Source of the DNA: Lumbricus rubellus
Lineage: Eukaryota > Annelida > Clitellata > Crassiclitellata > Lumbricidae
Length of the DNA: 64,000 nucleotides
Reading direction: 5' to 3'
Assembly (NCBI GenBank): GCA_945859605.1
Contig: OX243827.1
Span: 992,501-1,056,500, forward strand
The notes under the pieces are model-generated. The model was not told the origin of the DNA. It ran no database searches and was given only the letters and a program-made list of their open reading frames with translations. Below, piece by piece: positions 1-9,777 of this stretch. Both the position numbers and the translations under genes were made by a program. Within the stretch, counting starts at the first letter, position 1; the number at the start of each line of letters is the position of its first letter.

Positions 1-541
1 TTTTTTTACACATTTCACACATGTATTGTTTTTCACCAGTATGGCATCTCATATGACGCTTTAACTGACTGCTTAACTGTATCTGACATATCGGACATTT
101 GAATGGTTTTTCACCAGAATGGGTCATCATGTGCAACTTCAAATTACCACATTGAGTAAATGATTTCTGACAAAGCTGACATTTGTATGGTTTCTCGCCA
201 GTATGGCTCCTCATGTGTACTTTCAACGAACCACGTTCACTAAATGATTTCTGACACAACTGGCATGCGTATGGTTTCTCCCCAGTATGTGTTCTCACGT
301 GTCTTTTCAGATGACCATCTCTATCAAATGATTTCTGACAAAACTTACATTTGTATCGTTTGTCACCAATGCATATTCTTGTGCGTACTTTCAGATGAAA
401 ACTTTCAGGAATTATTTCTGACATAACTGGCGTTTGAACATTAGTACTTGATTCCTTTTCCAGTTTATCATCATGCAACTGTACTCCTAAGTTGGGTTCA
501 GGCTGTTTGGTTGAAGAATGGCCATCACGATAAGATTCAAT
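1..541 (-). pseudogene. 3' continuation of zinc-finger locus 1, beyond a premature stop
   Basis: Reading on the minus strand, the frame of the neighbouring zinc-finger ORF stays open after its TAG at 542-544 as far as the window edge. It encodes an acidic linker (DDKLEKESS), the recurring PVMSEIIPE segment, four C2H2 fingers and the start of a fifth. The segment is almost identical to 610-1150, at an offset of 609 bp (203 codons, so in frame). At the paralogous position 1151 the codon for Trp (KQHKW) is TGG, whereas here it is TAG, so this part is translated only if the stop is read through or is a sequence error. The true 3' end lies outside the window. Confidence 0.7.
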
Positions 542-1218
542 CTACTTGTGCTGCTTCTCATTCTTGTGAGATCTTCTGTGTTGCTTAAAATCTCTAAGTG
601 ATCTGAATCTTTTTTTACACATTTCACACATGTATTGTTTTTCACCAGTATGGCATCTCATATGACGCTTTAACTGACTGCTTAACTGTATCTGACATAT
701 CGGACATTTGAATGGTTTTTCACCAGAATGGGTCATCATGTGCAACTTCAAATTACCACATTGAGTAAATGATTTCTGACAAAGCTGACATTTGTATGGT
801 TTCTCGCCAGTATGGCTCCTCATGTGTACTTTCAACGAACCACGTTCACTAAATGATTTCTGACACAACTGGCATGCGTATGGTTTCTCCCCAGTATGTG
901 TTCTCACGTGTCTTTTCAGATGACCATCTCTATCAAATGATTTCTGACAAAACTTACATTTGTATCGTTTGTCACCAATGCATATTCTTGTGCGTACTTT
1001 CAGATGAAAACTTTCAGGAATTATTTCTGACATAACTGGCGTTTGAACATTAGTACTTGATTCCTTTTCCAGTTTATCATCATCCAACTGTACTCCTAAG
1101 TTGGGTTCAGGCTGTTTGGTTGAAGAATGGCCATCACGATAAGATTCAATCCACTTGTGCTGCTTCTCATTCTTGTGAGATCTTCTGTGTTGCTTAAAAT
1201 CTCTAAGTGATCTGAATC
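1..1218. repeat. Tandem 609-bp duplication inside zinc-finger locus 1
   Basis: Positions 1-541 repeat 610-1150 with only a few differences (for example cat/cca near 474/1083, and cta/cca at 542/1151). The 609-bp unit is 203 codons and carries one acidic linker plus five fingers, so copies can be gained or lost without shifting frame. Confidence 0.9.
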
Positions 1219-2677
1219 TTTTTTTACACATTTCACACATGTATTGTTTTTCCCCAGTATGGCATCTCATATGACGTTTTAACTGACTGCTTAACTGCAT
1301 CTGACATATCGGACATCTCAATGGTTTTTCACCAGAATGGGTTATCATGTGCAACTTCAAATTACCACATTGAGTAAATGATTTCTGACAAAGCGGACAT
1401 TTATATGGCTTCTCGCCAGTATGGCTCCTCATGTGTACTTTCAACGAACCACGTTCACTAAATGATTTCTGACACAACTGGCATTTGTATGGTCTCTCCC
1501 CAGTATGTGTTCTCACGTGTCTTTTCAGGTGACCATCTCTAGCAAATGATTTCTCACAAAACTCACAGTTGTATGGCTTCTCAATTGTACGTGTTCTTGT
1601 GCGTACTTTCATATGAACACCTTCAGGAATAATTTCTGGCATAACTGACATTTGTACGGCTTCCCCGGTATGAGTTGTCATGTGTGATTTGAGGTTACTG
1701 CCTTGAGTAAATGATGTCTGACAAAGCTGACATTTGTATGGTTTCTCACCAGTATGGCTCCGTATGTGTACTTTTAGCACACCACCTTCACTAAACGATT
1801 TTTGACAAAACTGGCATGTGTATGGTTTCTCCCCAGTATGCATTCTCATGTGTCTTTTCAGATGACCATCTCTAGTAAATAGCTTTTGACAAAACTCACA
1901 TTTGAAACGTTTGCATGGTTTCTCACGAGTATGCATTCTTGTGCGTACTTTCAGATGAACATCTTCTGGAATAATTTTTGACATAACTGACATTTGTACG
2001 GCTTTCCCAGTATGGGTTCTCGTGTGTGACTTGAGGTTACTGCCTTGAGTAAATGATTTCTGACAAAACTGACATTTGTATGGTTTCTCGCCAGTATGGC
2101 TCCGTATGTGTACTTTTAGCACACCATCTTCACTAAATGATTTTTGACACAACTGACATGTGTATGGTTTCTCCCCAGTATGCGTTCTCACGTGTCTTTT
2201 CAGATGACCATCTCTAGTAAATAGCTTTTGACAAAACTCACATTTGAAACGTTTGCATGGTTTCTCACGAGTATGCATTCTTGTGCGTACTTTCAGATGA
2301 ACATCTTCTGGAATAATTTTTGACATAACTGACATTTGTACGGCTTTCCCAGTATGGGTTCTCGTGTGTGACTTGAGGTTACTGCCTTGAGTAAATGATT
2401 TCTGACAAAACTGACATTTGTATGGTTTCTCGCCAGTATGGCTCCGTATGTGTACTTTTAGCACACCATCTTCACTAAATGATTTTTGACACAACTGACA
2501 TGTGTATGGTTTCTCCCCAGTATGCGTTCTCACGTGTCTTTTCAGATGACCATCTCTAGTAAATAACTTTTGACAAAACTCACATTTGAAACGTTTGCAT
2601 GGTTTCTCACGAGTATGCATTCTTGTGCGTACTTTCAGATGAACATCTTCTGGAAAAATTTCTGACATAACTGACAT
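542..2677 (-). CDS. C2H2 zinc-finger protein, locus 1 (19 fingers, ORF truncated by a nonsense codon)
   Basis: A 711-residue ORF of tandem C2H2 fingers (C-x2-C-x12-H-x3-H) joined by TGEKPY linkers; the family typically binds DNA in the nucleus. Residues about 1-340 are three copies of a 114-residue unit, each with three fingers plus a finger-like remnant ([15 protein letters not shown]) lacking cysteines. Five-finger blocks follow at about 350-490 and 570-711. Each block contains a short finger (C-x2-C-x10-H-x3-H, with CPIC) and a final CEMCKKRF finger. No KRAB, BTB, ZAD or SCAN domain is visible. The listed start is the first Met of a frameshift-derived linker, so the real start is probably upstream in a frame now broken at 2689-2693. 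The stop replaces a Trp conserved in the neighbouring repeat. It is either a recently disabled gene or an assembly artefact of a repeat array. Confidence 0.75.
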   Translation of the reverse strand: MSVMSEIFPEDVHLKVRTRMHTREKPCKRFKCEFCQKLFTRDGHLKRHVRTHTGEKPYTCQLCQKSFSEDGVLKVHIRSHTGEKPYKCQFCQKSFTQGSNLKSHTRTHTGKAVQMSVMSKIIPEDVHLKVRTRMHTREKPCKRFKCEFCQKLFTRDGHLKRHVRTHTGEKPYTCQLCQKSFSEDGVLKVHIRSHTGEKPYKCQFCQKSFTQGSNLKSHTRTHTGKAVQMSVMSKIIPEDVHLKVRTRMHTREKPCKRFKCEFCQKLFTRDGHLKRHMRMHTGEKPYTCQFCQKSFSEGGVLKVHIRSHTGEKPYKCQLCQTSFTQGSNLKSHMTTHTGEAVQMSVMPEIIPEGVHMKVRTRTRTIEKPYNCEFCEKSFARDGHLKRHVRTHTGERPYKCQLCQKSFSERGSLKVHMRSHTGEKPYKCPLCQKSFTQCGNLKLHMITHSGEKPLRCPICQMQLSSQLKRHMRCHTGEKQYMCEMCKKRFRSLRDFKQHRRSHKNEKQHKWIESYRDGHSSTKQPEPNLGVQLDDDKLEKESSTNVQTPVMSEIIPESFHLKVRTRICIGDKRYKCKFCQKSFDRDGHLKRHVRTHTGEKPYACQLCQKSFSERGSLKVHMRSHTGEKPYKCQLCQKSFTQCGNLKLHMMTHSGEKPFKCPICQIQLSSQLKRHMRCHTGEKQYMCEMCKKRFRSLRDFKQHRRSHKNEKQHK

Positions 2678-2683
2678 TTGTAT
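1599..2683. repeat. Three tandem 342-bp units in zinc-finger locus 1
   Basis: The landmark gtgcgtactttcagatgaac occurs at 1941, 2283 and 2625, exactly 342 bp (114 codons) apart. The two right-hand units are almost identical and the left-hand one is more diverged, which suggests stepwise unequal crossing-over. Confidence 0.9.
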
Positions 2684-2984
2684 GGCTTCCCCCAGTTTGG
2701 GTTCTCAAGTGTGATTTGAGGTTACTGCCTGGAGTAAATGATTTCTGACAAAGCAGACATTTGTGTGGTTTCTCACCAGTATGGCTCCTTCTGTGTGCTT
2801 TCAGAACACCAGCATCAGAAAATGATTTCTGACTTATATGACATTCATAGGGCTTTTCACCGGCAAGAGTTATCACATGTTTTCTCAAATCACAAAGTCT
2901 ATGAATAAATGATTTCTGAACATTCGTATGCTTGCATATATGCACAGTCAACCAACACAATTCAGTAAATTTATGTTTTCCCAT
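2607..2984 (-). pseudogene. Degenerate 5' fingers of zinc-finger locus 1
   Basis: This ORF of 125 residues holds three decayed C2H2 fingers. The first has no cysteines, the second has lost one (YECHIS), and the third ends in Gln where His is expected. Its frame runs out just where the main ORF begins. A run of five C at 2689-2693 stands where the sister sequences have four, so one extra base probably separates these fingers from the main ORF. The equivalent region upstream of locus 2 (11,640-11,900) is decayed in the same way, so decay of this 5' block may predate the duplication of the loci. Confidence 0.6.
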
Positions 2985-3315
2985 ATAACTAGTATTTGCA
3001 CGGCTGCTGTCTATTAACTTTTCTCACTCTAGGCGACATATTTTCATGTTCAGCATATGATTTCTTAAGTAGTTGATGCTCCTGAGGTTTGACAAAAGCA
3101 AAATCATCAAGATATGCAAATAATTCTTAGCACAAATTGCTCTTATGTGGCTTCTATTCTGCATAAATTGCATATGAAAGCAAACAATGCATTTGTAAAT
3201 ACTTTCTGCTTTGGTAGATTCAAGAGAGGATTTTCACATTTTCAGCTCTCATTTGCAGTCCTTCTGTGATAAAGTAAAAATTACTCACACAGGAAACAAT
3301 ATCCGTCATCCGCGC
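2985..3315 (-). other. 5' region of locus 1, conserved among paralogues
   Basis: No open frame. The segment aligns by eye with 11,930-12,270 upstream of locus 2 and more weakly with 17,090-17,420 and 50,640-50,900. Shared blocks include gttgatgctcctgaggtt and ttactcacacaggaaacaat. It may hold a decayed 5' coding exon and the 5' UTR; I could not define splice sites. Confidence 0.45.
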
Positions 3316-3390
3316 AAAATGGCGAATGATTTAAGTGTTTCGGCGAAAGTTGGAGATCCTGAACAAGTATGTTCTGTCATCTAGCGAATA
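3316..3390. promoter_or_regulatory. Candidate promoter module (YY1-like and CTCF-like sites) of locus 1
   Basis: AAAATGGCGAATGAT at 3316-3330 matches the core of YY1-type sites (AAnATGGC). CTGTCATCTAGCGAATA at 3374-3390 resembles the reverse CTCF core (CTGCCAYCTnGTGG), imperfectly. The same pair in the same order lies upstream of loci 2 and 4. Function is inferred from this conservation only. Confidence 0.4.
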
Positions 3391-3494
3391 GATATTGAAC
3401 TTCCTATTATAAAAAACAATAATTTATCTATTGGTCTACAAGCAAGTGATCTGAGTCATGCAGGGCCAGATTAAGGCTGTTCAACGTGTTCGGC

Positions 3495-3909
3495 GGTTCC
3501 GCGACAACTGGTCCACGGACAACTGGTCCACCGACAACTCGCCCACTGAAATAGAAACCGGATTGTTGAGAAAACGTTTGGGGAATAGAAGCTGGATGAA
3601 GGTTTTTACAAGTGAAATAGAAGCTGGATTCATGAAAAAATGCTTAAGAAATTAAAGATGGTTCAAGTTTTTTTCTATCTGAAATAGAAGCTGGATGCAT
3701 GTTGAAGCACATTATGAAAATCATCAATTCAGCTTCTATTTAAGCAAGGAAACCATTAGACTTTTTTTCATAAATCCAGCTCCTGTTTCGTAAATAAAGA
3801 ACTTTCATCCAGCTTCTATTTCCCCAGCGTTTTCTCGATAATCCGGCTTCTATTTCAGTGGACGAGTTGTCGTTGGACGAGTTGTCGGTGGACGAGTTGT
3901 CGTGACACC
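3495..3909. mobile_element. Foldback (TU-like) element, copy 1
   Basis: Termini are GGTTCCGCGACAACTGG and, inverted, GGTGTCACGACAACTCG. The outer arms are tandem 15-bp units of the form CGACAACTSGTCYAC. The inner arms carry inverted copies of GAAATAGAAGCTGGAT. The element is flanked by gtgttcggc (3486-3494) and gtgttgggc (3910-3918), a 9-bp target duplication with one mismatch. It has no coding capacity. The arrangement resembles sea-urchin TU transposons, which have outer 15-bp repeats and a target duplication of about 8 bp. Confidence 0.85.
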
Positions 3910-4740
3910 GTGTTGGGCCGACAGCAACAACACTTTCGGTGCCCCTACACATGAGATGAAATTTTTTCCATTAGGCTACTGTTGATTCTAATAGGCCCTG
4001 TAAAACTCGGAACAAATATTAGGCTATTGTCAAGTTATTCGAAAACTACTGATTTTGACACACACGTAGGCCTATGCCTACAACTCTTACACATGACATT
4101 GTGTGTGTGCCCTTATTAGAGTTTCCATTTCCACACAGATTGATCCTAAAATTAACCATAGACCCAGGAAAACGTACCAGTAGGCCTCTAAGCACTATTA
4201 TTATTTTCTCGATGCATATGTTAACACTCGAGTGCCCAAGGTATTTTTTGGTACACGAAGGCCCAAGGGGGGGGGGGGGGGTCCGCGCGGACCCCAACGT
4301 TTTATGTTAATATCTTGAGAAGGGGTTGGAATATCGTTACAGAATTGTGTCAAGCGGGATCGAAAGCCGTCGCTTTTCGCTACACAGATACAGAGATATA
4401 GGCGAGTAAAGGCGAGAACCCTCAAAAATACGAAAAATGGTTTTATGGTGTATTATTATTTAAAAATATGTCTACTTTCAATATCTGCAATTAAAAATTT
4501 TGAATTCAAATGCTTAGTGTTGAAAAAATGACTTTTACCGCATGTGGTGTCAAAATTTGCGTTGAATCAATCGCTCCATGAGCTATTTTCAAAGTTAAAA
4601 TTCGCTACGAACGACAGAGCTATTATACGCCATATGGACTATTTCTTGTAGTCGTGTCTACCACATAATAAATTTTCCCTTCAATATGGTACTGAATGGT
4701 CCATAAAAGCTGTTTCACCCGTTTAAATGAGCAGGTTTTG

Positions 4741-5334
4741 GTCAAAGTTTTAAGCATTCATTATTGCTTGCCTGACAACAAGGATGATTATTATTCAAGC
4801 CACGCATCCGACCCAGTTTTCTTAGAGTCTAATTGGCTGACGAGACATATCGCGACACTGACCTTCGATCGTGCGCATGCGAGCTAGCAATTCTTGGTCT
4901 CTCAACTTGTTGATGTTGCTCATTTTTTTTTACTTAGGCCTACTTTCGGAGAGAAACGTTATTTTTGCGTTTGTTTCGGAAAGAATTCGTATGAAAATTA
5001 TTCACACTAAGCTTAATTTACATTAGCCTAATGGAAAGTCAAAGTTTTAAGCATTCATTATTGCTTGTCTGACAACAAGGATGATTATTATTCAAGCCAC
5101 GCCTCCGACCCAGTTTTCTTAGAGTCTAATTGGCTGAGGAGACATATCGCGACACTGACCTTCGATCGTGCGCATGCGAGCTAGCAATTCTTGGTCTCTC
5201 AACTTGTTGATGTTGCTCATTTTATTTTACTTAGGCCTACTTTCGGAGAGAAACGTTATTTTTGCGTTTGTTTCGGAAAGAATTCGTATGAAAATTATTC
5301 ACACTAAGCTTAATTTACATTAGCCTAATGGAAA
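4741..5334. repeat. 297-bp direct tandem duplication inside the TTAA element
   Basis: gtcaaagttttaagcattca begins at 4741 and again at 5038, and the following ~297 bp are nearly identical, both ending at atggaaagt. It lies wholly inside the 4225-7430 element. Confidence 0.9.
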
Positions 5335-6435
5335 GTGAAATTTTGAAGCTGTTAAACTGTTCAAATAGTGATAGCCTAGGCAGGCCCTAATCGTAATCCT
5401 AGCCTTATCTCCAAGCTTCTAAAGTGCCATTCGAAAGTCAAGTGTGGAGCACCAGCTTATTCACGAGCGCTGCGTCAAGTCAAAAGGGTTGTCCGTAAGA
5501 GTAGTCCAAAGGTAGTCCGGGTCGAGTTAGGCCTACCATAGAAACTGAATTCATAAGACTGTCCGATGAACACGGGTCTTATTCAGCGAAGCGATAAAGA
5601 TTCCGCCGACGATAGGAAACATTGTGGTCTATTGACTAAGTGAGTACATAATTAGAATTCTTTATAAGATTTGAAAGAGTCTCGTATTTAAGTCAGTTCT
5701 GTTTATCGCACCCAACGTATTCCATTCATGCCTGCTTGTCGAGTCAACAAATCGCGAACAATTAGGCCTATATCGTAGGTCCCTTCACTCTTCGATATCA
5801 AAGCCTTATTTCTTTGACTAGCGGCTCATTAGCCTAATAAGCCTCCTACTCGAGTCAACAAATCGCGAACAAATGTATCATCAGTCACAATGTTTGCATA
5901 AATTTAATCAAATCAAGAATGAGGTATAGTCGGCTACCATATTCGAGCTTACCTTGCAGGACCTTGTTAATTATTTGTTTGTGTTAGGCTATTTAAGACT
6001 CATACATCGTCGGTCGGTCAAAATGAAGCGCGTTAGATGCGTTGTTTGCATTAGTTTCATTAATTCAATTCAGCAGTAGATTGTAGCCTATTTCTATCAC
6101 AGTTTTGAAAGTAGTAGTTCGATTTTCATGCCGTTTGATGTATTCGATACAGGATATAGCCATGCATTGACCAGCAAAATTGCAGAAGAATAAATTAATG
6201 GTTACTAAGGACTTACCCGACACAAATGTTCCGAAACTTTAAGCTCGATTTTCTCAATTGTAATGATTTAGCAAATTGCAGATTCAAATGAGTATAACTT
6301 CAGTTAGAAATAAGATATTTTCATTCTGTAAAAAGTATTTTGAAGAAAAATATCTGTAGAATATGAATAAATAAAAAGGTCCATAACCGTCATGTGACGG
6401 AAAATCATCCCCCCCCCCGTCACAATTTAATTAGT

Positions 6436-6785
6436 TTTATGTGATCCCAAATGAATTTGCAATCGATTGATGTATCTTATATCACAATAACACCACCTGG
6501 TGTTAAATTATAGTGTAAAATCTCGTGATACAAATTTTATGTTTGCTTGCGTTATTTACCAAAGAAAGCCCAGCGTTTTCATGTTAAGATCTTGAGAAGG
6601 GATTGGAATATCGTTATAGAATTTAGTTCCGTTTAATCCCAAAAGAATTTTCCATCGATTGATGTATCCTATAGCACAATAACACCACCTAGTGTAAACT
6701 AATAGTGTATAAATCTCGTGATAGGCCTACACATGTTGTGCTTGCTTTATGCTTGCTTGCGTTATTTACCGAAGGAAGCCTATTA
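6436..6785. repeat. Imperfect direct repeat (~190-bp period) inside the TTAA element
   Basis: Both halves share aatcgattgatgtat or its near form, cacaataacaccacctggtg, atctcgtgata and gcttgcgttatttacc, at an offset of about 190 bp. The sequence tcttgagaagggattggaat also recurs near 4313 and 6590, in direct orientation. Confidence 0.75.
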
Positions 6786-7651
6786 TACGGTAGGCCCTAT
6801 AGCCTACGTCTGGCGAGTCCGCATGCCAGTCAGCTGCTCTCATTTCCAGCTATCGAAGGACCAGTATAGTAGCATTATGGTAGACTAAATCGTAATCGCA
6901 ATTGTAAATTTGTATAAATTTTATCTGCGTAACCTTGACAGAATGGTTGCCACCGTTTGTATGAACTGTCCTATGCCATCCGTTTTGACGCAAACCTGTT
7001 GTATGCAATTATTGCTGTGATAGGCCTACTCATAGACTAGGCCTACTTGCAGACTTTCAAATTATATACTGCAAACATAGTGCTACAATGTCAGTAATAC
7101 TAAGTTCAACAATTTGTATGAATCTTTCTTTCATAATTATGTATACGGTAACGTGCGCTGACCATTACTTTTATTTATTGACCATGCAGTAACCATGCGC
7201 TTGTATGAATATCAGCCGCAAATCATGGGGTACCCGGTACCCTTAGTATATGCTGTGGTTGTGGGGTGCAGGGTTGGACAATACTCACGAAAAATATACC
7301 ATTCGATGCACAAAAGGTTGCTCTAGGAATACCTAAAAGCATTTATGCAGATCCATAGCATTTAAAAAGTTATCCGGGAAAAACAGGCCTGGGGTCCGGT
7401 CGGACCCCCCCCCCCTTGGGCACTCGAGGGTTAAGCAGTTCATACCTAACCCGACGATCAGAGCTCAAGTTCAATACGTGACGTTTTATAAAAGCAGTAG
7501 GCCTGTGCAGGAGAAGAAATCATAGCGAATTCCCTGGTAAAAAAAACCTTTTCTCTGGTCGCTGTCCGTTCGGCCATGCAGTGCGTAATCTATTCCCACA
7601 GTCTGCTTTGGGAGAACAAATAACTTTTGGACTGCAAACGCTGAAGCCCAC

Positions 7652-8246
7652 GGTGTCACGACAGCTCGTCTACCGACGAGTGGTCTCCGGACAATTCCTT
7701 TACCGACAACTGGTCTACAGACAACTGATCCAGCGCTTGAGAAATGGAAGCTGGATGAAAGTTTTTTACAGGTGAAATGGAGATTGGATTAATGAAAAAT
7801 CGCAAGAAAAATGGAATCTGGATGATGGTTCTTTTACATGTAAAATAGAAGCTAAATTGACAAAATAACGCATGAGAAATCAGAGCTGGATGAAGGTATT
7901 TCAAGATCTGAAATAGAAGCTGGATTGATGAAAAACGCCTAAGTAATGAAAGCTAGATGGGGTATTTTTCATATCTGAAATAGAAGCAGGATAGACGAAA
8001 ATAACGGGCGAGAAGTAGAAGATGGATGAAGGTATTTTTAGATCTGAAGTAGAAGCTGGATGCATGTTCAAATACATAAATAAAAATAATCAATCCCGCT
8101 TTCATTTAAGCTATAAGAAACATTTTCATAAATTCAGCTTCTATTTCATCAATACGAGTCGTCTGTAGACCAATTGTCGTTAGACCAACTGTCCATAGAC
8201 GAATTGTCGGTAGACGAGCTGTCGGTAGACCAAGTGTCATGGAACC
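7652..8246. mobile_element. Foldback (TU-like) element, copy 2
   Basis: Starts GGTGTCACGACAGCTCGTC and ends in the inverted form GTGTCATGGAACC. It has outer 15-bp units and inner GAAATAGAAGCTGGAT-type arms in both orientations. No convincing target duplication was found, so it may have recombined with the next copy. Confidence 0.7.
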
Positions 8247-8368
8247 AGAGAAAAGCTATAAACAAATATATGAGGACGATTGCTGCATGCCACCTTTCCA
8301 GCTATTTTCATCTCCACCGTGCATGTTCAGCAACTTTGGTGTTAATCGTAATCGCAATCTCCAAATTT

Positions 8369-9099
8369 GGTTCCTTGACAACTGGTCTACAGACAACTCG
8401 TCTAGCGACAACTTGTCTACGGACAGTACTGTTGGTCTAACGACAACTGGTCCACAGGTGACTCGTATTGATGAAATAGAAGCTGGATTTATGAAAATGT
8501 TTTTATAGCTTAAATGGAAGGTGGATTGATGATTTTAATTCATGTATTTCAATATGCATCCAGCTTCTACTTCAGATCTAAAAATACCTTTATCCAGCTT
8601 CTGTTTATCGCCCTTTATCCAGCTTCTATTTCTCACCAGTTATTTTAATCAATCTAGCTTCTGTTGCAGATATATAAATACCCTCATCCAGCTTCCATTA
8701 CTTAAGAGGTTTTTCATCGATCTAGTTTCTGTTGTTTTTAAGATATAAAAATACCTTCATTCAGCTTTTGTTTCTCATGCGTTATTATCGTCAATACAGC
8801 TTCTATTTCACCTGTAAAAGAACCATCATCCGGGTTGGATGGGAGCGCTCCTGAGTAGTAACCTTGAAGGAGCGCTATATTAAATTCCCAGTAAATAAAT
8901 AAATAAACAAATCATCCATATTCTATTTCTCTTGCGTTTTTTCATCAATCCAACCTCCATTTAACCGGTAAAAACTTTTATCCCTCTTTCATTTCTAGAG
9001 CGCTGGATCAGTTGTCTGTAGACCAGTTGTCGGTAGACGAATCGTCCGGAGACCACTTGTCGGTAGACGATTTGTCTGTAGACGAGTTGTTGCGACACC
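8369..9099. mobile_element. Foldback (TU-like) element, copy 3, with a SINE inserted
   Basis: Starts GGTTCCTTGACAACTGG and ends GTTGTTGCGACACC, with outer 15-bp repeats and inner CAATCCAGCTTCTATTTC arms. The right arm is interrupted by a SINE-tail fragment near 8835-8912. No clear flanking duplication, as for copy 2. Confidence 0.7.
8835..8912 (+). mobile_element. SINE tail fragment
   Basis: ggagcgctcctgagtagtaa is followed by gaaggagcgctatatt and ends in a (TAAA)n tail. The same tail, inverted, occurs near 32,725, 45,500 and 47,930. atcatcc occurs before and after the fragment, a likely target duplication inside the foldback arm, which reads uninterrupted at 30,180. Confidence 0.7.
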
Positions 9100-9777
9100 G
9101 GCTTGTACATCGTCTGCGTAATGAGCAGCCTATCACACCATATGGATTTACAACAAAAATCAGCAGCCTAAGTTTTATCCCCAATAATAATGTATCAGAA
9201 TGAAAACACAAAACCCAATTTTTTTTTTCAAAACCGAAAAAACCTCTCGATATATAGCCTAAGACAAAAAATCAACAAAACCTCTCTGCTGTGCAAATAG
9301 CCTAATTATGTAGTTAATTGATTAATTGCGTTTCGTCAATTCAGTTTCTAACTAAACAGCAACAATTGATTTAATCAATCCAACTTCTACTTAGATAACA
9401 ATCATTTTTCATCAATCCAGCTTTTATTAAGGAAAAGTCATTCGTTTAATCAGTCCAGATTCTATTTACATAGCAATCCAAGTTTTATATACATAATAGC
9501 CAATCCAGTCCCAATTATAAGCAATAATATTATCATCAATTCAGCTTCCATTGAAGAATAAATGATTTTTTATTAATCCGACTTCTATACAGCAAGAATT
9601 CTTTTCATCATGCAACTTGTGTACTACCAACAGATGTGCCTTAACTTGGGACAGCCTTTCAGAGCAGTACCACATTATACACAATTTATGTTCTGTCAGG
9701 CGGATGCTGTTCTGTCCATGAGGTTTGTCCAGGGGTAATATCTTCCGCCCATAATTTTATTTATTGTGAATTACAAC
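9100..9777. other. Spacer with foldback-arm remnants and the 3' flank of locus 2
   Basis: No gene is seen. 9,350-9,620 holds a ragged series of units such as caatccaacttctatttaga, matching the inner arms of the foldback elements. 9,640-9,777 is the immediate 3' flank of locus 2. Its tataattttatttattg near 9,753 carries no obvious polyadenylation hexamer on the minus strand. Confidence 0.5.

Larger units (their letters stand above)
4225..7430. mobile_element. Non-autonomous TTAA-target DNA transposon (piggyBac-like), 3.2 kb
   Basis: TTAA stands on both sides (4221-4224 and 7431-7434). The inverted ends read CACTCGAGTGCCCAAGG and CCCTCGAGTGCCCAAGG, followed by long G runs and a TCCGnnCGGACCCC palindrome. 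TTAA duplication with CCCT-type ends is typical of piggyBac. No transposase ORF is present, and the interior is non-coding with internal duplications. A smaller element of the same design sits at 36,494-37,461. Confidence 0.8.

Noticed and set aside
244..426. Plus-strand ORFs with [21 protein letters not shown] or [14 protein letters not shown] translations (also at 853, 10,353, 11,025, 49,853, 56,250)
   Set aside because: They are exact antisense shadows of the minus-strand zinc-finger repeats and recur wherever the fingers do.
3495..3909. 15-bp repeats as a CRISPR or a binding-site promoter array
   Set aside because: They occur only in inverted arms bounded by target duplications, so a foldback transposon explains them.
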